The notes under the pieces were generated by a model, which had not been told where the DNA came from, did not search any database, and saw only the letters and a list, made by a program, of their open reading frames with translations. DNA of 48,935 nt, from NCBI GenBank assembly GCA_014621425.1, contig JAANBB010000312.1, positions 1-48,935 of the forward strand. The letters are read 5' to 3'. This document shows positions 23,082-33,869 of the stretch, in pieces; position 1 is the first letter of the stretch; each line of letters opens with the position of its first letter. Source of the DNA: Cylindrodendrum hubeiense (taxonomy: Eukaryota > Ascomycota > Sordariomycetes > Hypocreales > Nectriaceae). The position numbers and the translations under genes were made by a program.

Positions 23082-24746
23082 CTGGAGTCTCATCCCAGTC
23101 ACCCCGGTTTTGGTAGTCATGGAAGTTTCTCTAAGTCACCGCCGTTACCGCGCCCGTGGCCACCCAAAGACTCTCCTCGGTATGTATGGGGTCATCGTAG
23201 GCCATAGTTTCATTGCCCGGCAACGACGGCAAGAAACGAGGAACACGGCAAGCCACCGCGACGGACTGGCGTCAGGCTGAGATGTTGAGCAAGTTGGATT
23301 TCTGCAGAGGTGCAGATTTTGTTGCTGCCCCCCCTTCAGCCGCCCGCGGACCCCATAACATGATTAACGCCCTTCACCCGTAGTATTCCGCTACCTCCGC
23401 AACGGCTGTCGTGATTGTTATCTATGCGCCGACCGTTCCGGGCTACCCCACGCACACGGCGCCCACGACGCATACGAGTGGCGAGACTAGCTGGAGGCGA
23501 CGCTCCGTTGGCCATGCCGTGGGCCTTTCCGTGGACCCTCCGAGAGCGATCCGGGGTCACAGCCAATGAAGACATGTAAGTGTCCCCTGGGTGATCAAAG
23601 GTGACCCGCGTATCGCCCGCCAGTGGCCTCACTCGAGGGATGCTGTGCGTCGCCGGGGTTCTTGCCGGGTTCTTGGGTCCCCTGGCGGGCGCTGAGACGC
23701 TGTGAGACGCCTGATGATGCGCCTATGTTGACGGCGCGGATGACGCTGCCTAAGGTAGATACCCAAGAAGTGGGCCAAGGTGTAGGCGTTGGTGATTTAA
23801 GCTTATTGTCACGTTGAGAGCGATGATCAAAGACCCAGTCGTGGACGCCGACTTACGTACAAGGTACCGCATATGCGGGGACTTGTTCTAGAAACAGCGC
23901 AGAAGGCCCACGTAAGAAATAGGGCTCTAACTTGCTAACCAGTGAAACAACAAGTAATATGTTAGAGATTCATCATATACGCGGCTCCATCACTAGAAAC
24001 ATACCCCGGCTCGTGCAGCAACTAATGATGCGATACTTCCTCTAGCTAAGGCGTCCTAAGCCTCTAGGCAAAGATAAGACTTGCCGTCCTAACAGACCGA
24101 AGTCTTCAGGGTGTCTCCACGATTGTGGCAGTGCCTGCACCTCGCACTTGGCATGAGCCGAAACAAGACGCTCCTCAGTCTGGCGCGAACAAACCATTGT
24201 CAAGATCTGATCGAGATCTAATCCCCACGGATCAAGTCACGAGACCACACAAAACGCAACCTCTCGGTGGAGGATGGAGGCTCTGCGGGCTCGGGGCAGG
24301 CTACCGCGGCCGACCTACCGCCGGCCAACATCCGGACCAACCCCCTTGCGCTTCACCAGGTCCAGCATGCTGCTCCAAGGAGAACAGTGGACAGGCTATG
24401 ACCCAATTGACCCAATGAATGCCTCGAACAGAGTGCCCAGCACACCAATATGATCCTTTGCCCCTTTAGGACACCCCCCGAGAAAGGGACGAAGGGGGGT
24501 GTGCCAGGATGGCTTACGTATCTTGGTCTGAGATTCTCCCAAGACCGTCTACTATCGGTTCTCAATGTAATCACGATGCAGTCCTGTACGCGGACCCACC
24601 TCCGGTGGCCGTAACGGAGCCTTGATGGGGTCCTCATGGGGCCTTGAAGGGCACTCACGGCCGCTCATGGGCCAGCATCGCCGCCTCCAAGGCTCGGCGC
24701 GGGCTCGGTGCCCCAAAAGCAACGAAACCCCGGTCTCCCAAGACCG

Positions 24747-24763
24747 GCCAAGGCCCGGCCAAG
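24747..24763 (+). promoter_or_regulatory. Paired GCCAAG motifs upstream of ENA ATPase
   Basis: Two copies of GCCAAG, spaced 11 bp start to start inside a repeated GGCCAAGGCCC unit, lie about 725 bp before the ENA ATG. A third is at 25043-25048. GCCARG is the recognition core of the alkaline-pH regulator PacC, and fungal ENA genes are commonly alkali- and salt-induced. The motif is short, so this is suggestive only. Confidence 0.35.
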
Positions 24764-25478
24764 GCCCGGTTGCCCATTCACAGCGGCCAATTGATACCGA
24801 ACCCACCACGCCGCGTCACTACTCCGACCGGCTGGATGGCGTGCGGACGGCGAGTGCCTGACCGTCGATACGGTCCAGATACCCAACGCCGTCAAGAACG
24901 GCACGGGTTACTACCAATCAGCTTTCACGATGGTCAAGCACGAAACTCTCGCCCGGGAGCTGTCACCGGTGCCCTCGGACAGGCCCGGTTATGACGACGG
25001 AAGAACCGGCTGTGACAACAACACCAAGGATTCTGTCGTATTGCCAAGACGCCAGCTCCAGTTTCAAACCCCGCCTTTCTGGAAGGGAAGGAGAAAGCAG
25101 AGAAGCAAAAGTCGAACCGATCTTGGCATTGTGGGGGTCCCTGGAGTAAACTCATCCTTCGCGAATTGCTCTATGAGGGAGGTGCCAGAGATAACAACCC
25201 GTCTCAGCATTTGTCCTGGTCCTTCATTGGCAACTATAAGATGCCGTCACCCCGGATCCACGTTCTTTTCTGTTCTTTGGAGCTCTTCTTCCCCATGGAT
25301 CTTTTGCTTGTTCACCCCTGATCACCAAACCCAAGGCTTCTTGAATTCTCTCAGGAATCCAAGCAGGCTTCAGGGTTACTCAGTATCAGCATTTCCCTTC
25401 ATCCTTCCCCCAGAGGACCTTTCGACCATAACCCACTGTGAGGCTGGCTGACAAGCACTGTCAGCATCGACCATCGCC

Positions 25479-28400
25479 ATGGCCAAGGACCAGGAGCCCG
25501 AGACTCATGTCTCTGGTCAGAGCAATGCCCCCATGAGCCAACCTGCTCATGCACTCTCCTTCGACCAAGTTGCCGAAGAGCTCAAGGCCGATGCCATGAA
25601 TGGCTTAAATGAGGTCGAGGCCGGCCAGCGGTTAGAAACGTTCGGAAACAATGATCTTGGAGACGCTGAGGGCATCCAACCCCTCAGGATCATCCTGGCA
25701 CAGGTGGCTAACGCTATGACGTTGGTGAGTCTCTCTATACTTGGTCTCTTCCCTCGTTATTCCTATATTTTCTTGTCTCCAATCTTCCACCCATCTTGAT
25801 TCCGATGTCTTTTCAGTCGCTGTATCTTGTACCCTGATACCCCGAAACACGTCTCGGGGTTCTTGTGCATTGTGTGACTGTGTTCACGTACCTTGTATCT
25901 GTAATGGTCAAAAGTTCTTGACTGACGTGCCTCAAAGGTCTTGATCCTTGCTATGGCCGTCTCATTTGGTATCAAGTCTTGGATTGAGGGTGGTGTCGTC
26001 GCCTTCGTCATCATGCTCAATGTCGTCGTCGGATTCTTCCAAGAGTACTCGGCCGAGAAAACCATGGACTCACTTCGATCTCTATCATCTCCTACTGCAA
26101 ATGTTGTTCGTGGTGGGGACTCCAAAGTTGTTCCTTCTGTCCAGATTGTGCCCGGTGACCTTGTGGAAATCAAGGTCGGTGACACAATCCCGGCCGACAT
26201 CCGGTAAGTAACGCCAGCAGCTTTCCATCTCATGCTTAGCACATAAAGCTAACTCACTTAGGTTAATTGAGGCCATTAACTTCGAAACGGACGAGGCGAT
26301 GTTGACCGGCGAGTCCTTGCCGGTCAGGAAGAACGAGGATGCAGTGTTCGAGGATAATACCGGCCCCGGTGACCGTCTCAACGTTGCCTACAGCTCTTCC
26401 ACCGTTACCAAGGGTCGCGCGAAGGGCATCGTTTTCGCCACCGGTGTCTGCACGGAGATTGGTGCCATTGCAAGTGCCCTTAGAAAGAAGGATAGCAAGG
26501 TCCGGCCCGTCAAGCGGAAGACTGATGGCTCAGCCAAGCCACACCGATATCTCGAGGCTTACACACTCACTCTTACCGACGCTATTGGTCGCTTCCTTGG
26601 TGTCAATGTCGGCACTCCTCTTCAGAAGAAGCTTTCCCGGCTGGCTATTCTCCTGTTTGGGGTTGCTGTCGTCTGTGCGATTATTGTGCTCGCTGCCAAC
26701 AAGTTTGATTCCCACCAGCAGGTCATCATCTATGCTGTAGCCACGGGTCTCTCTATGATTCCTGCTAGTCTGGTCGTCGTCTTGACTATCACTATGGCTG
26801 CTGGTACTAAGCGAATGGTAGAACGCAACGTCATTGTCCGAAACCTAAAGTCTCTCGAGGCCCTGGGTGCAGTCACGGATATCTGCTCTGACAAGACTGG
26901 TACCCTGACTCAGGGCAAGATGGTGGCTCGTGGCGCCTGGATGCCCGGTAAGGGTACCTATACGATTGAGAACTCATCATCTCCCTTTGATCCTACTGTT
27001 GGCGACATCCGATACGACCCCCGACAGCCTCACCAAATCCCTTTCAAGCAGGGTGGAGATGCCTGTGGTGTTGTCGATACGGCTACCAATCTAACCTCAC
27101 AGAGTGCTAGTGGCCTGGCCAGCTTCCTTCAGGTCGCGTCTCTTGCCAACCTTGCCACTGTTATTCAGAAGGATGGCGAGTGGCACGCTCGTGGCGACCC
27201 CACTGAGATCGCCATTCAAGTCCTTGCATGTCGATTTGACTGGAACCGTCTCAAACTCACTAGCCATGATGAGCACAACCAGTACAGCGAGGTCGCCGAA
27301 CTGCCTTTCGATTCCGACGTCAAGCGCATGTCTGTAATCATGAAGGACAACCGCTCGGGCAAGCTCTTCGCCTTCACCAAAGGTGCCGTTGAGCGTGTCA
27401 TCGGGGCCTGCTCTACCTACTGCCCTACTGATTCGGATGATGAAGTCCCCATCACAGACGACTTCCGCGAGGAGATCCTCCGCAACATGGAGGCCTTCGC
27501 TGGCATGGGTCTGCGTGTCTTGGCTCTGGCATCGAAAACCTACCACGTTGATCTGAAGAAGGGTGACGAGGTTGACCGTACAACTGTTGAGTGCGACCTT
27601 GTCTTCCGTGGTATCGTTGGTCTCTATGACCCTCCCCGTCCCGAGTCTGCCCCCGCCGTCCGGGAGTGCCACGAGGCCGGCATCTCCGTCCACATGCTCA
27701 CTGGAGATCATCCTGAGACAGCTAAGGCCATTGCCATTGAGGTTGGTATCCTACCCACTCGAATGGACCTCGTGGCCCTTGACATTGCATCTTCAATGGT
27801 CATGACTGCTACCCAGTTTGATGGCCTCACAGACGACCAAGTCGATCAACTGCCATTCCTCCCGCTGGTCATTGCTCGATGCGCCCCGAACACCAAGGTC
27901 CGAATGATCGAGGCTCTGCACCGTCGGAAGAAGTTCTGTGCTATGGTACGTTTGACACTATAATGGAATGATCGAATGTTTGCTGACTAGAATAGACTGG
28001 TGATGGTGTCAACGATTCACCCTCGCTTCGTCGTGCCGACGTCGGAATCGCTATGGGTCAAGCCGGGTCTGACGTTGCAAAGGATGCATCCGATATCGTA
28101 CTGGCTGACGATAACTTTGCCTCAATCGTGGCGGCCATCGAGGAGGGCCGCCGCATCTTTGACAACATCCAAAAGTTCATTCTTCACGTCCTGGCCACCA
28201 ATGTCGCGCAGGCCTGTGTGCTGCTTGTCGGTCTTATCTTTAAAGACCGAACTGGTCTTTCAGTCTTCCCTCTGGCCCCCGTGCAGATCGTGTGGATTAT
28301 CATGGCCACCTCTGGCATGCCTGATATGGGTCTCGGTTTTGAGCGTGCCGTGCCAGACATTCTTCGCAGGCCACCGCAGCCTCTCGAAACCGGCGTGTTC

Positions 28401-29063
28401 ACTCTCGAACTCATCTGCGACATGATCGTCTACGGCCTTTGGATTGCAGCGCTTTGCCTTGGTTCCTTTGTGCTGCGTCTCTATGCTTGGGGTGACGGTG
28501 ACCTCGGAGTAGACTGCAACGAGCGATACAGCGAAAGCTGCGACACTGTGTTCCGATCGCGTGCTACCACCTTTGCCTGCCTCACCTGGTTCTCGTTGTT
28601 CCTGGCCTGGGAAATGATCGATAAGCGCCGGTCCTTCTTCCGCATGCAGCCGGGCTCCAAGCTGTACTTCACTCAGTGGATACACGACATTTGGCGTAAC
28701 CAGTTCCTCTTCTGGGCTATTATGTTCGGCTTTGTGACCCTCTTCCCTCTCATCTACATCCCTGTCATCAGCACTGTCGTTTTCAAGCACAAAGGCATCA
28801 GCTGGGAATGGGGCATTGTCTTCGTCTGCTCCGGTCTGTTCTTCGGCGGCGTTGAGCTCTGGAAATGGGCGAAGCGTGTCTTCTTCCGCATGCAGGCGCG
28901 TCGGGCCAACGGGATAAGCTGGAGAGATATGGACATAGAGCAGCGTACGTTCGGCGAATACCTTAGCTCGCCTGGATCGAGCGATGTCAGTGTTCGCCAC
29001 GGCCTCGAGAAAGTTCCGGTTCCGCCGCCGGCTGCCACGGCACTGAAGACGTCTCGTCCTTGA
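25479..29063 (+). CDS. ENA-type sodium/potassium-exporting P-type ATPase (type IID)
   Basis: A plasma-membrane ATPase that exports Na+ (and K+), giving salt and alkaline-pH tolerance. Exons 25479-25724, 25938-26203, 26262-27945 and 27996-29063, phases consistent, yield 1087 residues, the normal length. Cation-ATPase N-terminal region; actuator domain with TGES at about 186-189; M4 segment IYAVATGLSMIPASLVVVL; phosphorylation motif SDKTGTLTQGK with Asp about 381; nucleotide-binding KGAVERV; MLTGDHPETAKAIA; hinge TGDGVNDSPSLRRAD at 733; six C-terminal membrane segments. The short loops and the SSTVTKGRAKGIVFATG segment fit ENA better than SERCA or plasma-membrane Ca2+ pumps. The first intron is 213 nt, the others 50-58 nt. 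The antiporter gene follows in the same orientation 1.3 kb downstream. Confidence 0.93.
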
Positions 29064-30348
29064 ACTCCTAGAGGCGAGTCGGCCCTAGAGGAGTGAGACT
29101 TGCAAGACGAAGCAAAACCCTATCCCACTCTTGAGGCCATATGCAAGAATAAAGCAAGAGGTGCCTTCGCGATAGGCGGGGCAGAGCCACGAGACAGCGC
29201 AAAGTTCAAGAAGGTGGCGGCGCAACAAAAGCTTGAGCATGCAGGAATGATGCGATTATATCTGCCGGGTTACCCGAAATGTGCTAAAGTCCCCCCGCGG
29301 ACGATGAAAGCGATGAAACGAGTCGATTGCGGAGGAAGGTCTGAGGCGAGGAAAATGACGAGAAATGAAACTTGGAGGCCTTCGTTGTGCAGATGGTGGA
29401 TGGAATTTCGAGTCCAAAAGTACCTGTCTTGAGCAACCTAGGATGCTTCTTTGATACAAGAGAAATCAATCAATGCAAATGTGGATATTATGATCTTAAA
29501 CATGGCCTTGAGTGTCGGGGCGAATAAGACTTTTGAATGAAGAGCGTGTGGCATAATTATAGGGCACGGGTGGCTCACGACGTTAATGACTAGTAGCTAA
29601 ATGGCCTTGAGAGATACCATCATAGCTTGGAAGCCAATCTGCATTAACGGAGACCATGTACTTGCTAGGGAGTGTCAGGATAAATTACTATGAATACCTG
29701 TTAACAGATTACCAAATATCTCTGAATGGCGCTTAACTGAGACATGGCTACTTCTAGGCCCGATTACGATCGCCAGCGGCGGCTCGTGTTTTCCCGTGCG
29801 CCCACGCAACAAGACCCAAGTCAATCTAGGGGTCGTCGCCATGGTCTCAAACGCCATGTCTCCCATAGCAGCAAACAATGAAATGTCTCCTACAACCTGG
29901 TCTGTAATGGGGCCACGGATGCTGCATTCGGACCGGCCGGGAACTCGGTGCCGTGCACAACGTCGCCATTGTCGCGGATGTCCGTCGACGGCGCCGGTAA
30001 CCCGTGACAAGACATGCTGTGAGCTCGCTGGGAGGGATGGCCCTTTGTCTTTGACGTCGTACGCATTCCCAGCCTCGGTTAGCGGCATTCATCTTTGGCC
30101 CCGTCCTTATCATGGCTTACACGTCCCACTGTGTGTCTTGTCTCGCGGGAGCCACGTCTGTGGCGAGTACGACGTGGGATGGAACTTGTAGATCAAGGGA
30201 GAGGGTGGCATCATTGCATGTGGGGGCTTCTTGTTGCGAGGCTTTTCCCATATCTATCTTCCTAGCCCTTTCTGGTTCTAGATCCCGCTTGAGCCTCGAC
30301 CTTTTCTTGGCATACTCGAGTCTCTTTGAGATATGACGCCATTGGGAG
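29064..30348. other. Spacer between the two sodium-efflux genes
   Basis: About 1.3 kb containing the ENA 3' UTR and the antiporter promoter. Only fortuitous frames are present. A CTTGGC (reverse of GCCAAG) occurs at 30306-30311, just before the antiporter ATG. Confidence 0.5.
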
Positions 30349-32260
30349 ATGCCTTCTCTTGATATATGCGATCTGAACATCGTCCTTGGGGCGCTGGGTA
30401 AGTGTCATGGTGGCTTGAGTCGAGAAAAAGTCAGTGCCAGACTAACACACCCCCAGGCGCCTTTCTTGTCCTCTATGGTATCATCTCAGTTAAGATCAAG
30501 CAAGTCTGGTACCTAGGAGTAGCCCGTAGGTCTTCCGTCAGCTTGAAACGTTTATCCACTGACAAGTTTACTGACTTGACGTTTCTACATAGTTCCGGCC
30601 GTCGTTTTAGGCATCGCTCTTGGACCCGTTGCCGCGAAGTTCATTGACAGCCAGCAATGGGGTCATGCAGTGAAGGACCAGACACATGATATCACCTTGG
30701 TACGCTTCATCTATACAACACGGACATCATCTACACGTCTATATCCAGTGGTTATGAATATTAGTACTGACTCTAACAGGGTGTCACACGGGTCATGATC
30801 GGTCTCCAGCTCGTCATAGCAGGCTATCAGCTCCCCGCCCGTTACCTTTGGGTGCGTGGGAAAGAGATGGCCATGTGTTTGCTCCCTGTCATGACGATGA
30901 TGTGGCTTTCGACTACGCTCTGTGTCCTAGCAACGACTCCCAAATTGACTATACTCCCCGCCCTCGTCATCGCAGCTTGTGTCACTTGCACCGATCCCGT
31001 CCTCTCGCAGGCCGTCGCAAAGGGCCCGTTTGCAGATATGTTTGTTGCCCGACCGTTGCGGGAAATTATCTCCTCCGAGGCGGGTGCTAATGATGGATTC
31101 GGATTCCCCTTCTTGATGATTGCAGTCTATATGATGCGACACGCCCATGACATGGGGGAGGATGGGGATGCCTCCAACGAACTTGAGCTTCTCCCCGCCG
31201 AGGGGGTTGGACGTTTGGGTGGCGGTATTGGCGTCGCTCTCAAGGAATGGTTTTTGGAAACATGGCTCTATATGATCTTGTTGTCTGTTCTATATGGGGC
31301 AGTGATTGGATTCGGGTGCTGCAAATCCATTCGTTTTTGCCTCAAGAGGTATGCATTCCAATAGCTATGACTGAACACAGCTGATCATGATCTAGGAAAT
31401 GGATCGACAATGAGTCATATCTCCTCTTTCCGTCCGCCTTGGGTATGTTCATCTTGGGTACCTGCGGCGCAATCGGCACCGACGACTCTTTGGCCTGCTT
31501 CGTGGCTGGCTGTGCGCTCAACTGGGATGGCCACTACCTCAAAGAAACAGAGCACCGCCATGACGAAGTTAACCAGGCGTTTACTGTGCTTCTGAATTTT
31601 GGCGGCTTCTTCTATATTGGGACCATCATCCCATGGTCTCAGTTCCATGACCCTGATGGTACGGGTATCACTATCGGGCGTCTTTTTCTCTTAGGCTTCA
31701 TGGTTCTAATATTCCGCCGGATACCTGCTGTTCTGACGGGATACAAGCTGATGAAACCTGTATGCGCAAACTACAAGGAGGCGCTTTTTATGGGCTACTT
31801 CGGTCCAATTGGTGCAGGTGCTGTTTTCTATGTCGAATACGCGCGGCGTTTGTTTCCTGACATTGGTGATGGCGATGCAGAGGAAACGTACCTGGTGGAG
31901 ATCATTGGACCTATCGTATACTGGCTTGTCTTATTTTCTATTATTGTTCACGGGTTGTCAATACCCGCTTTGGACATCCTCTATAGGTACCTCGGCGTGA
32001 AACCCATTCACGACGACGCCATTGAGATGTGGTGTTCGTCTTTCAGGGAGGCCCTTCCAGCTAACGCCACAATGACCGGCTGCGATACGTTGATCGCGTA
32101 CAATCGGTTCAGTCGGCCAATTGAGGGCGTTGACTTGCCGACTCTTGAGAGCTGTCGAAGCAGCGGGTCATCGGCCGATAACCCGGGGTTTGCGGAGACG
32201 GGGATTGAGATGGAGGTAAAGCCCGATACTAGGCGAGCTACCATACGGCACGTAATTTAG
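30349..32260 (+). CDS. Na+/H+ antiporter, Sod2/Nha1 type
   Basis: Exchanges cytosolic Na+ (or Li+/K+) for external protons at the plasma membrane. Five exons: 30349-30397, 30457-30525, 30593-30699, 30780-31348 and 31396-32260, giving 552 residues. The N-terminus MPSLDICDLNIVLGALGAF appears only after removing the first intron (branch site ACTAAC). Family ion-binding motifs are present: T146-D147-P148 in ACVTCTDPV, N179-D180 in GANDGFGFPF, and D294-D295 in GAIGTDDSLA. About twelve hydrophobic segments fill residues 10-455, with conserved LNWDG, NFGGFFYIG and YFGPIGAGAVFY. The C-terminal tail is short (about 90 residues), closer to Schizosaccharomyces Sod2 than to the very long Saccharomyces Nha1 tail. 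Confidence 0.92.
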
Positions 32261-33038
32261 TGTCATGGATGATGGGGTGCAATTTTTGGACTTTTGAGAG
32301 GATATCAGATGCCAGGATGGCTTTCTCTGGGAGTATTTATTTCCTTTGAGCGTTTCGTTTTGCCATGTCAATTTTAAGGAGGACACCAATTAGATCAATT
32401 GCAAGGAGCGCAGGAGTAATAGGATATAACACAATATAGAAGACTTTTTCTACCCGCACGCATCAGATACTAACTAGCCAAATAAGGCATACGAAGTAGA
32501 AAGAAATCTAGGAATAAATATAACTAAACAATTACAAGTATACGGGTTATCAATAAGTAAAGCGATAGGTTATTCAATCCCTTCTTTGTAAATGACAATA
32601 TGATGTATTATTGCCAGAATTATAGTGATTCGTCTGCCTGCAATAGCAATGCTGGTATAGCAAGTAGTGCCCATCACTCTTCACGAGTTGAGCCCAATTA
32701 CCTGATTCGGCAATATTTTACCGTCATTCTCCACGTTCAAAGGCCTGGCAGCTCAATAAGAAGGGCCCAGATTAGATGGTCCAAAGCTAGTCTCTTTCCT
32801 GCTCTGCGAGCAACCGGCCAAGCCGAACGCCAATTTGGAGTAATGGCTAGGCTCAAGCGTCAGATTATCGGTCATTTTGCGTGGTGGGGCGGTGGACGTT
32901 GCACCCCCTGTTCACTAGTGATCAATCCATCAATATTCTCATGCTGACTGCTGAGGAGGTTGCTGACTCTATTCTCTGACTTTGCGAGTTAATATCTGGT
33001 CAATTGTTACAGCGGGAATCGTCACAAAAGCCGCCATC
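32261..33038. other. AT-richer intergenic region
   Basis: The stretch from about 32400 to 32650 is visibly richer in A and T than its surroundings. It may be old degraded repeat DNA, but no element is recognisable. It also contains the antiporter 3' UTR and the promoter of the next gene. Confidence 0.45.
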
Positions 33039-33869
33039 ATGACTATCGCTACAGCACCATCTACGGCGAAGCCAAAGCGGGAGATGAAAGTCCTCTCGCT
33101 AGGCCTCATGAGGACCGGAACCGCGTCCATCGCCGAGGCCCTCACCATCCTTGGCTACCAAGACGTCTACCACGGCATCAAGGCCATCGATGCCAAAGAT
33201 GACTGGGCGATCATGAACCGCGCCGCCGACGCCTCATTCCCCGTGCTCCCCACGTACACAGGCAAGCCCTTCACGAGGGCGCAGTGGGACGAGCTCTGGG
33301 GTCATTGCGAGGGCGTAACCGACGTCGCCGCTGCCTTCGCGCCGAAGCTCATTGAGGCGTACCCGGATGCCAAGGTGCTCCTCGTCGTGCGTGACTTTGA
33401 CAAGTGGTTCAAGAGCGTCGACGAGGGCGTCCTGAAACAGCTCTGGGGCCCGGCCGCCGACTTTTCCATAAGCTACGTCGAGCCCATCCTAGGCTCCGAG
33501 GCGGGCGTCGCCGCGCGCAAGCAGATGCTCGGCCTGTTCGAGGCACACACCGTGGAGGAGATGCGGGCCAACGCGCGCAAAGCGTACGACCGTCATAACC
33601 GCACCATCCGCGAGATGGTGCCGCCGGAGCAGCTGCTCGAGTACCACATGGGCGAGGGATGGGAGCCGATCTGCGAGTTCCTGGGCAAGCCGGTGCCGGA
33701 CGTCGAGTTCCCGTGGGTCAACGAGGCGGCGGAGCTGCGGCGGGTGATTGCGAACAAGATCAAGAGGGATCTGTGGGCTGCTATCAAGGTGGTTGCGCCG
33801 TGGGTCGGCGGCGCAGCCGCAGTGGGAGTTGGGTCGTGGACGATGGCGAAGAACAATGGTTATCTTTAG
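33039..33869 (+). CDS. Sulfotransferase-like P-loop protein
   Basis: A single-exon, 276-residue protein of the fungal sulfotransferase-like P-loop family (Sulfotransfer_4 type, often mislabelled as NAD-dependent epimerase). The PAPS-binding-like loop is LSLGLMRTGTASIAEAL at about residues 18-34. The strand and helix PDAKVLLVVRDFDKWFKS carry the usual VRD...W signature, and the later segment is LLEYHMGEGWEPICEFLGKPVP. The C-terminus ends in a hydrophobic stretch (VVAPWVGGAAAVGVGSW) that could anchor it to a membrane. ATG 33039 is the first in-frame ATG. Third positions are strongly GC-rich, unlike the AT-rich flanks. The substrate is unknown, and many members lack demonstrated sulfotransferase activity. 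Confidence 0.85.
   Translation: MTIATAPSTAKPKREMKVLSLGLMRTGTASIAEALTILGYQDVYHGIKAIDAKDDWAIMNRAADASFPVLPTYTGKPFTRAQWDELWGHCEGVTDVAAAFAPKLIEAYPDAKVLLVVRDFDKWFKSVDEGVLKQLWGPAADFSISYVEPILGSEAGVAARKQMLGLFEAHTVEEMRANARKAYDRHNRTIREMVPPEQLLEYHMGEGWEPICEFLGKPVPDVEFPWVNEAAELRRVIANKIKRDLWAAIKVVAPWVGGAAAVGVGSWTMAKNNGYL

Larger units (their letters stand above)
20719..25478. other. 4.8-kb gene-poor region ending in the ENA promoter
   Basis: No intact gene is supportable. It holds a possible broken small ORF (21614-21860, minus), an 11-bp triplicated repeat at 23049-23081, and Arg/Pro/Gly-biased fortuitous frames. The last 800 bp are the presumed promoter of the ENA ATPase, with GCCAAG motifs at 24747, 24758 and 25043 and a TATAAG at 25235-25240, about 240 bp before its ATG. 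No terminal repeats or recognisable transposase were found. Confidence 0.5.

Noticed and set aside
28260..29000. 246-codon minus-strand frame
   Set aside because: Antisense shadow of the ENA ATPase C-terminal exon.
29675..30191. Opposed frames of about 130 codons in the spacer between ENA and the antiporter
   Set aside because: No family signal on either strand; treated as promoter DNA.
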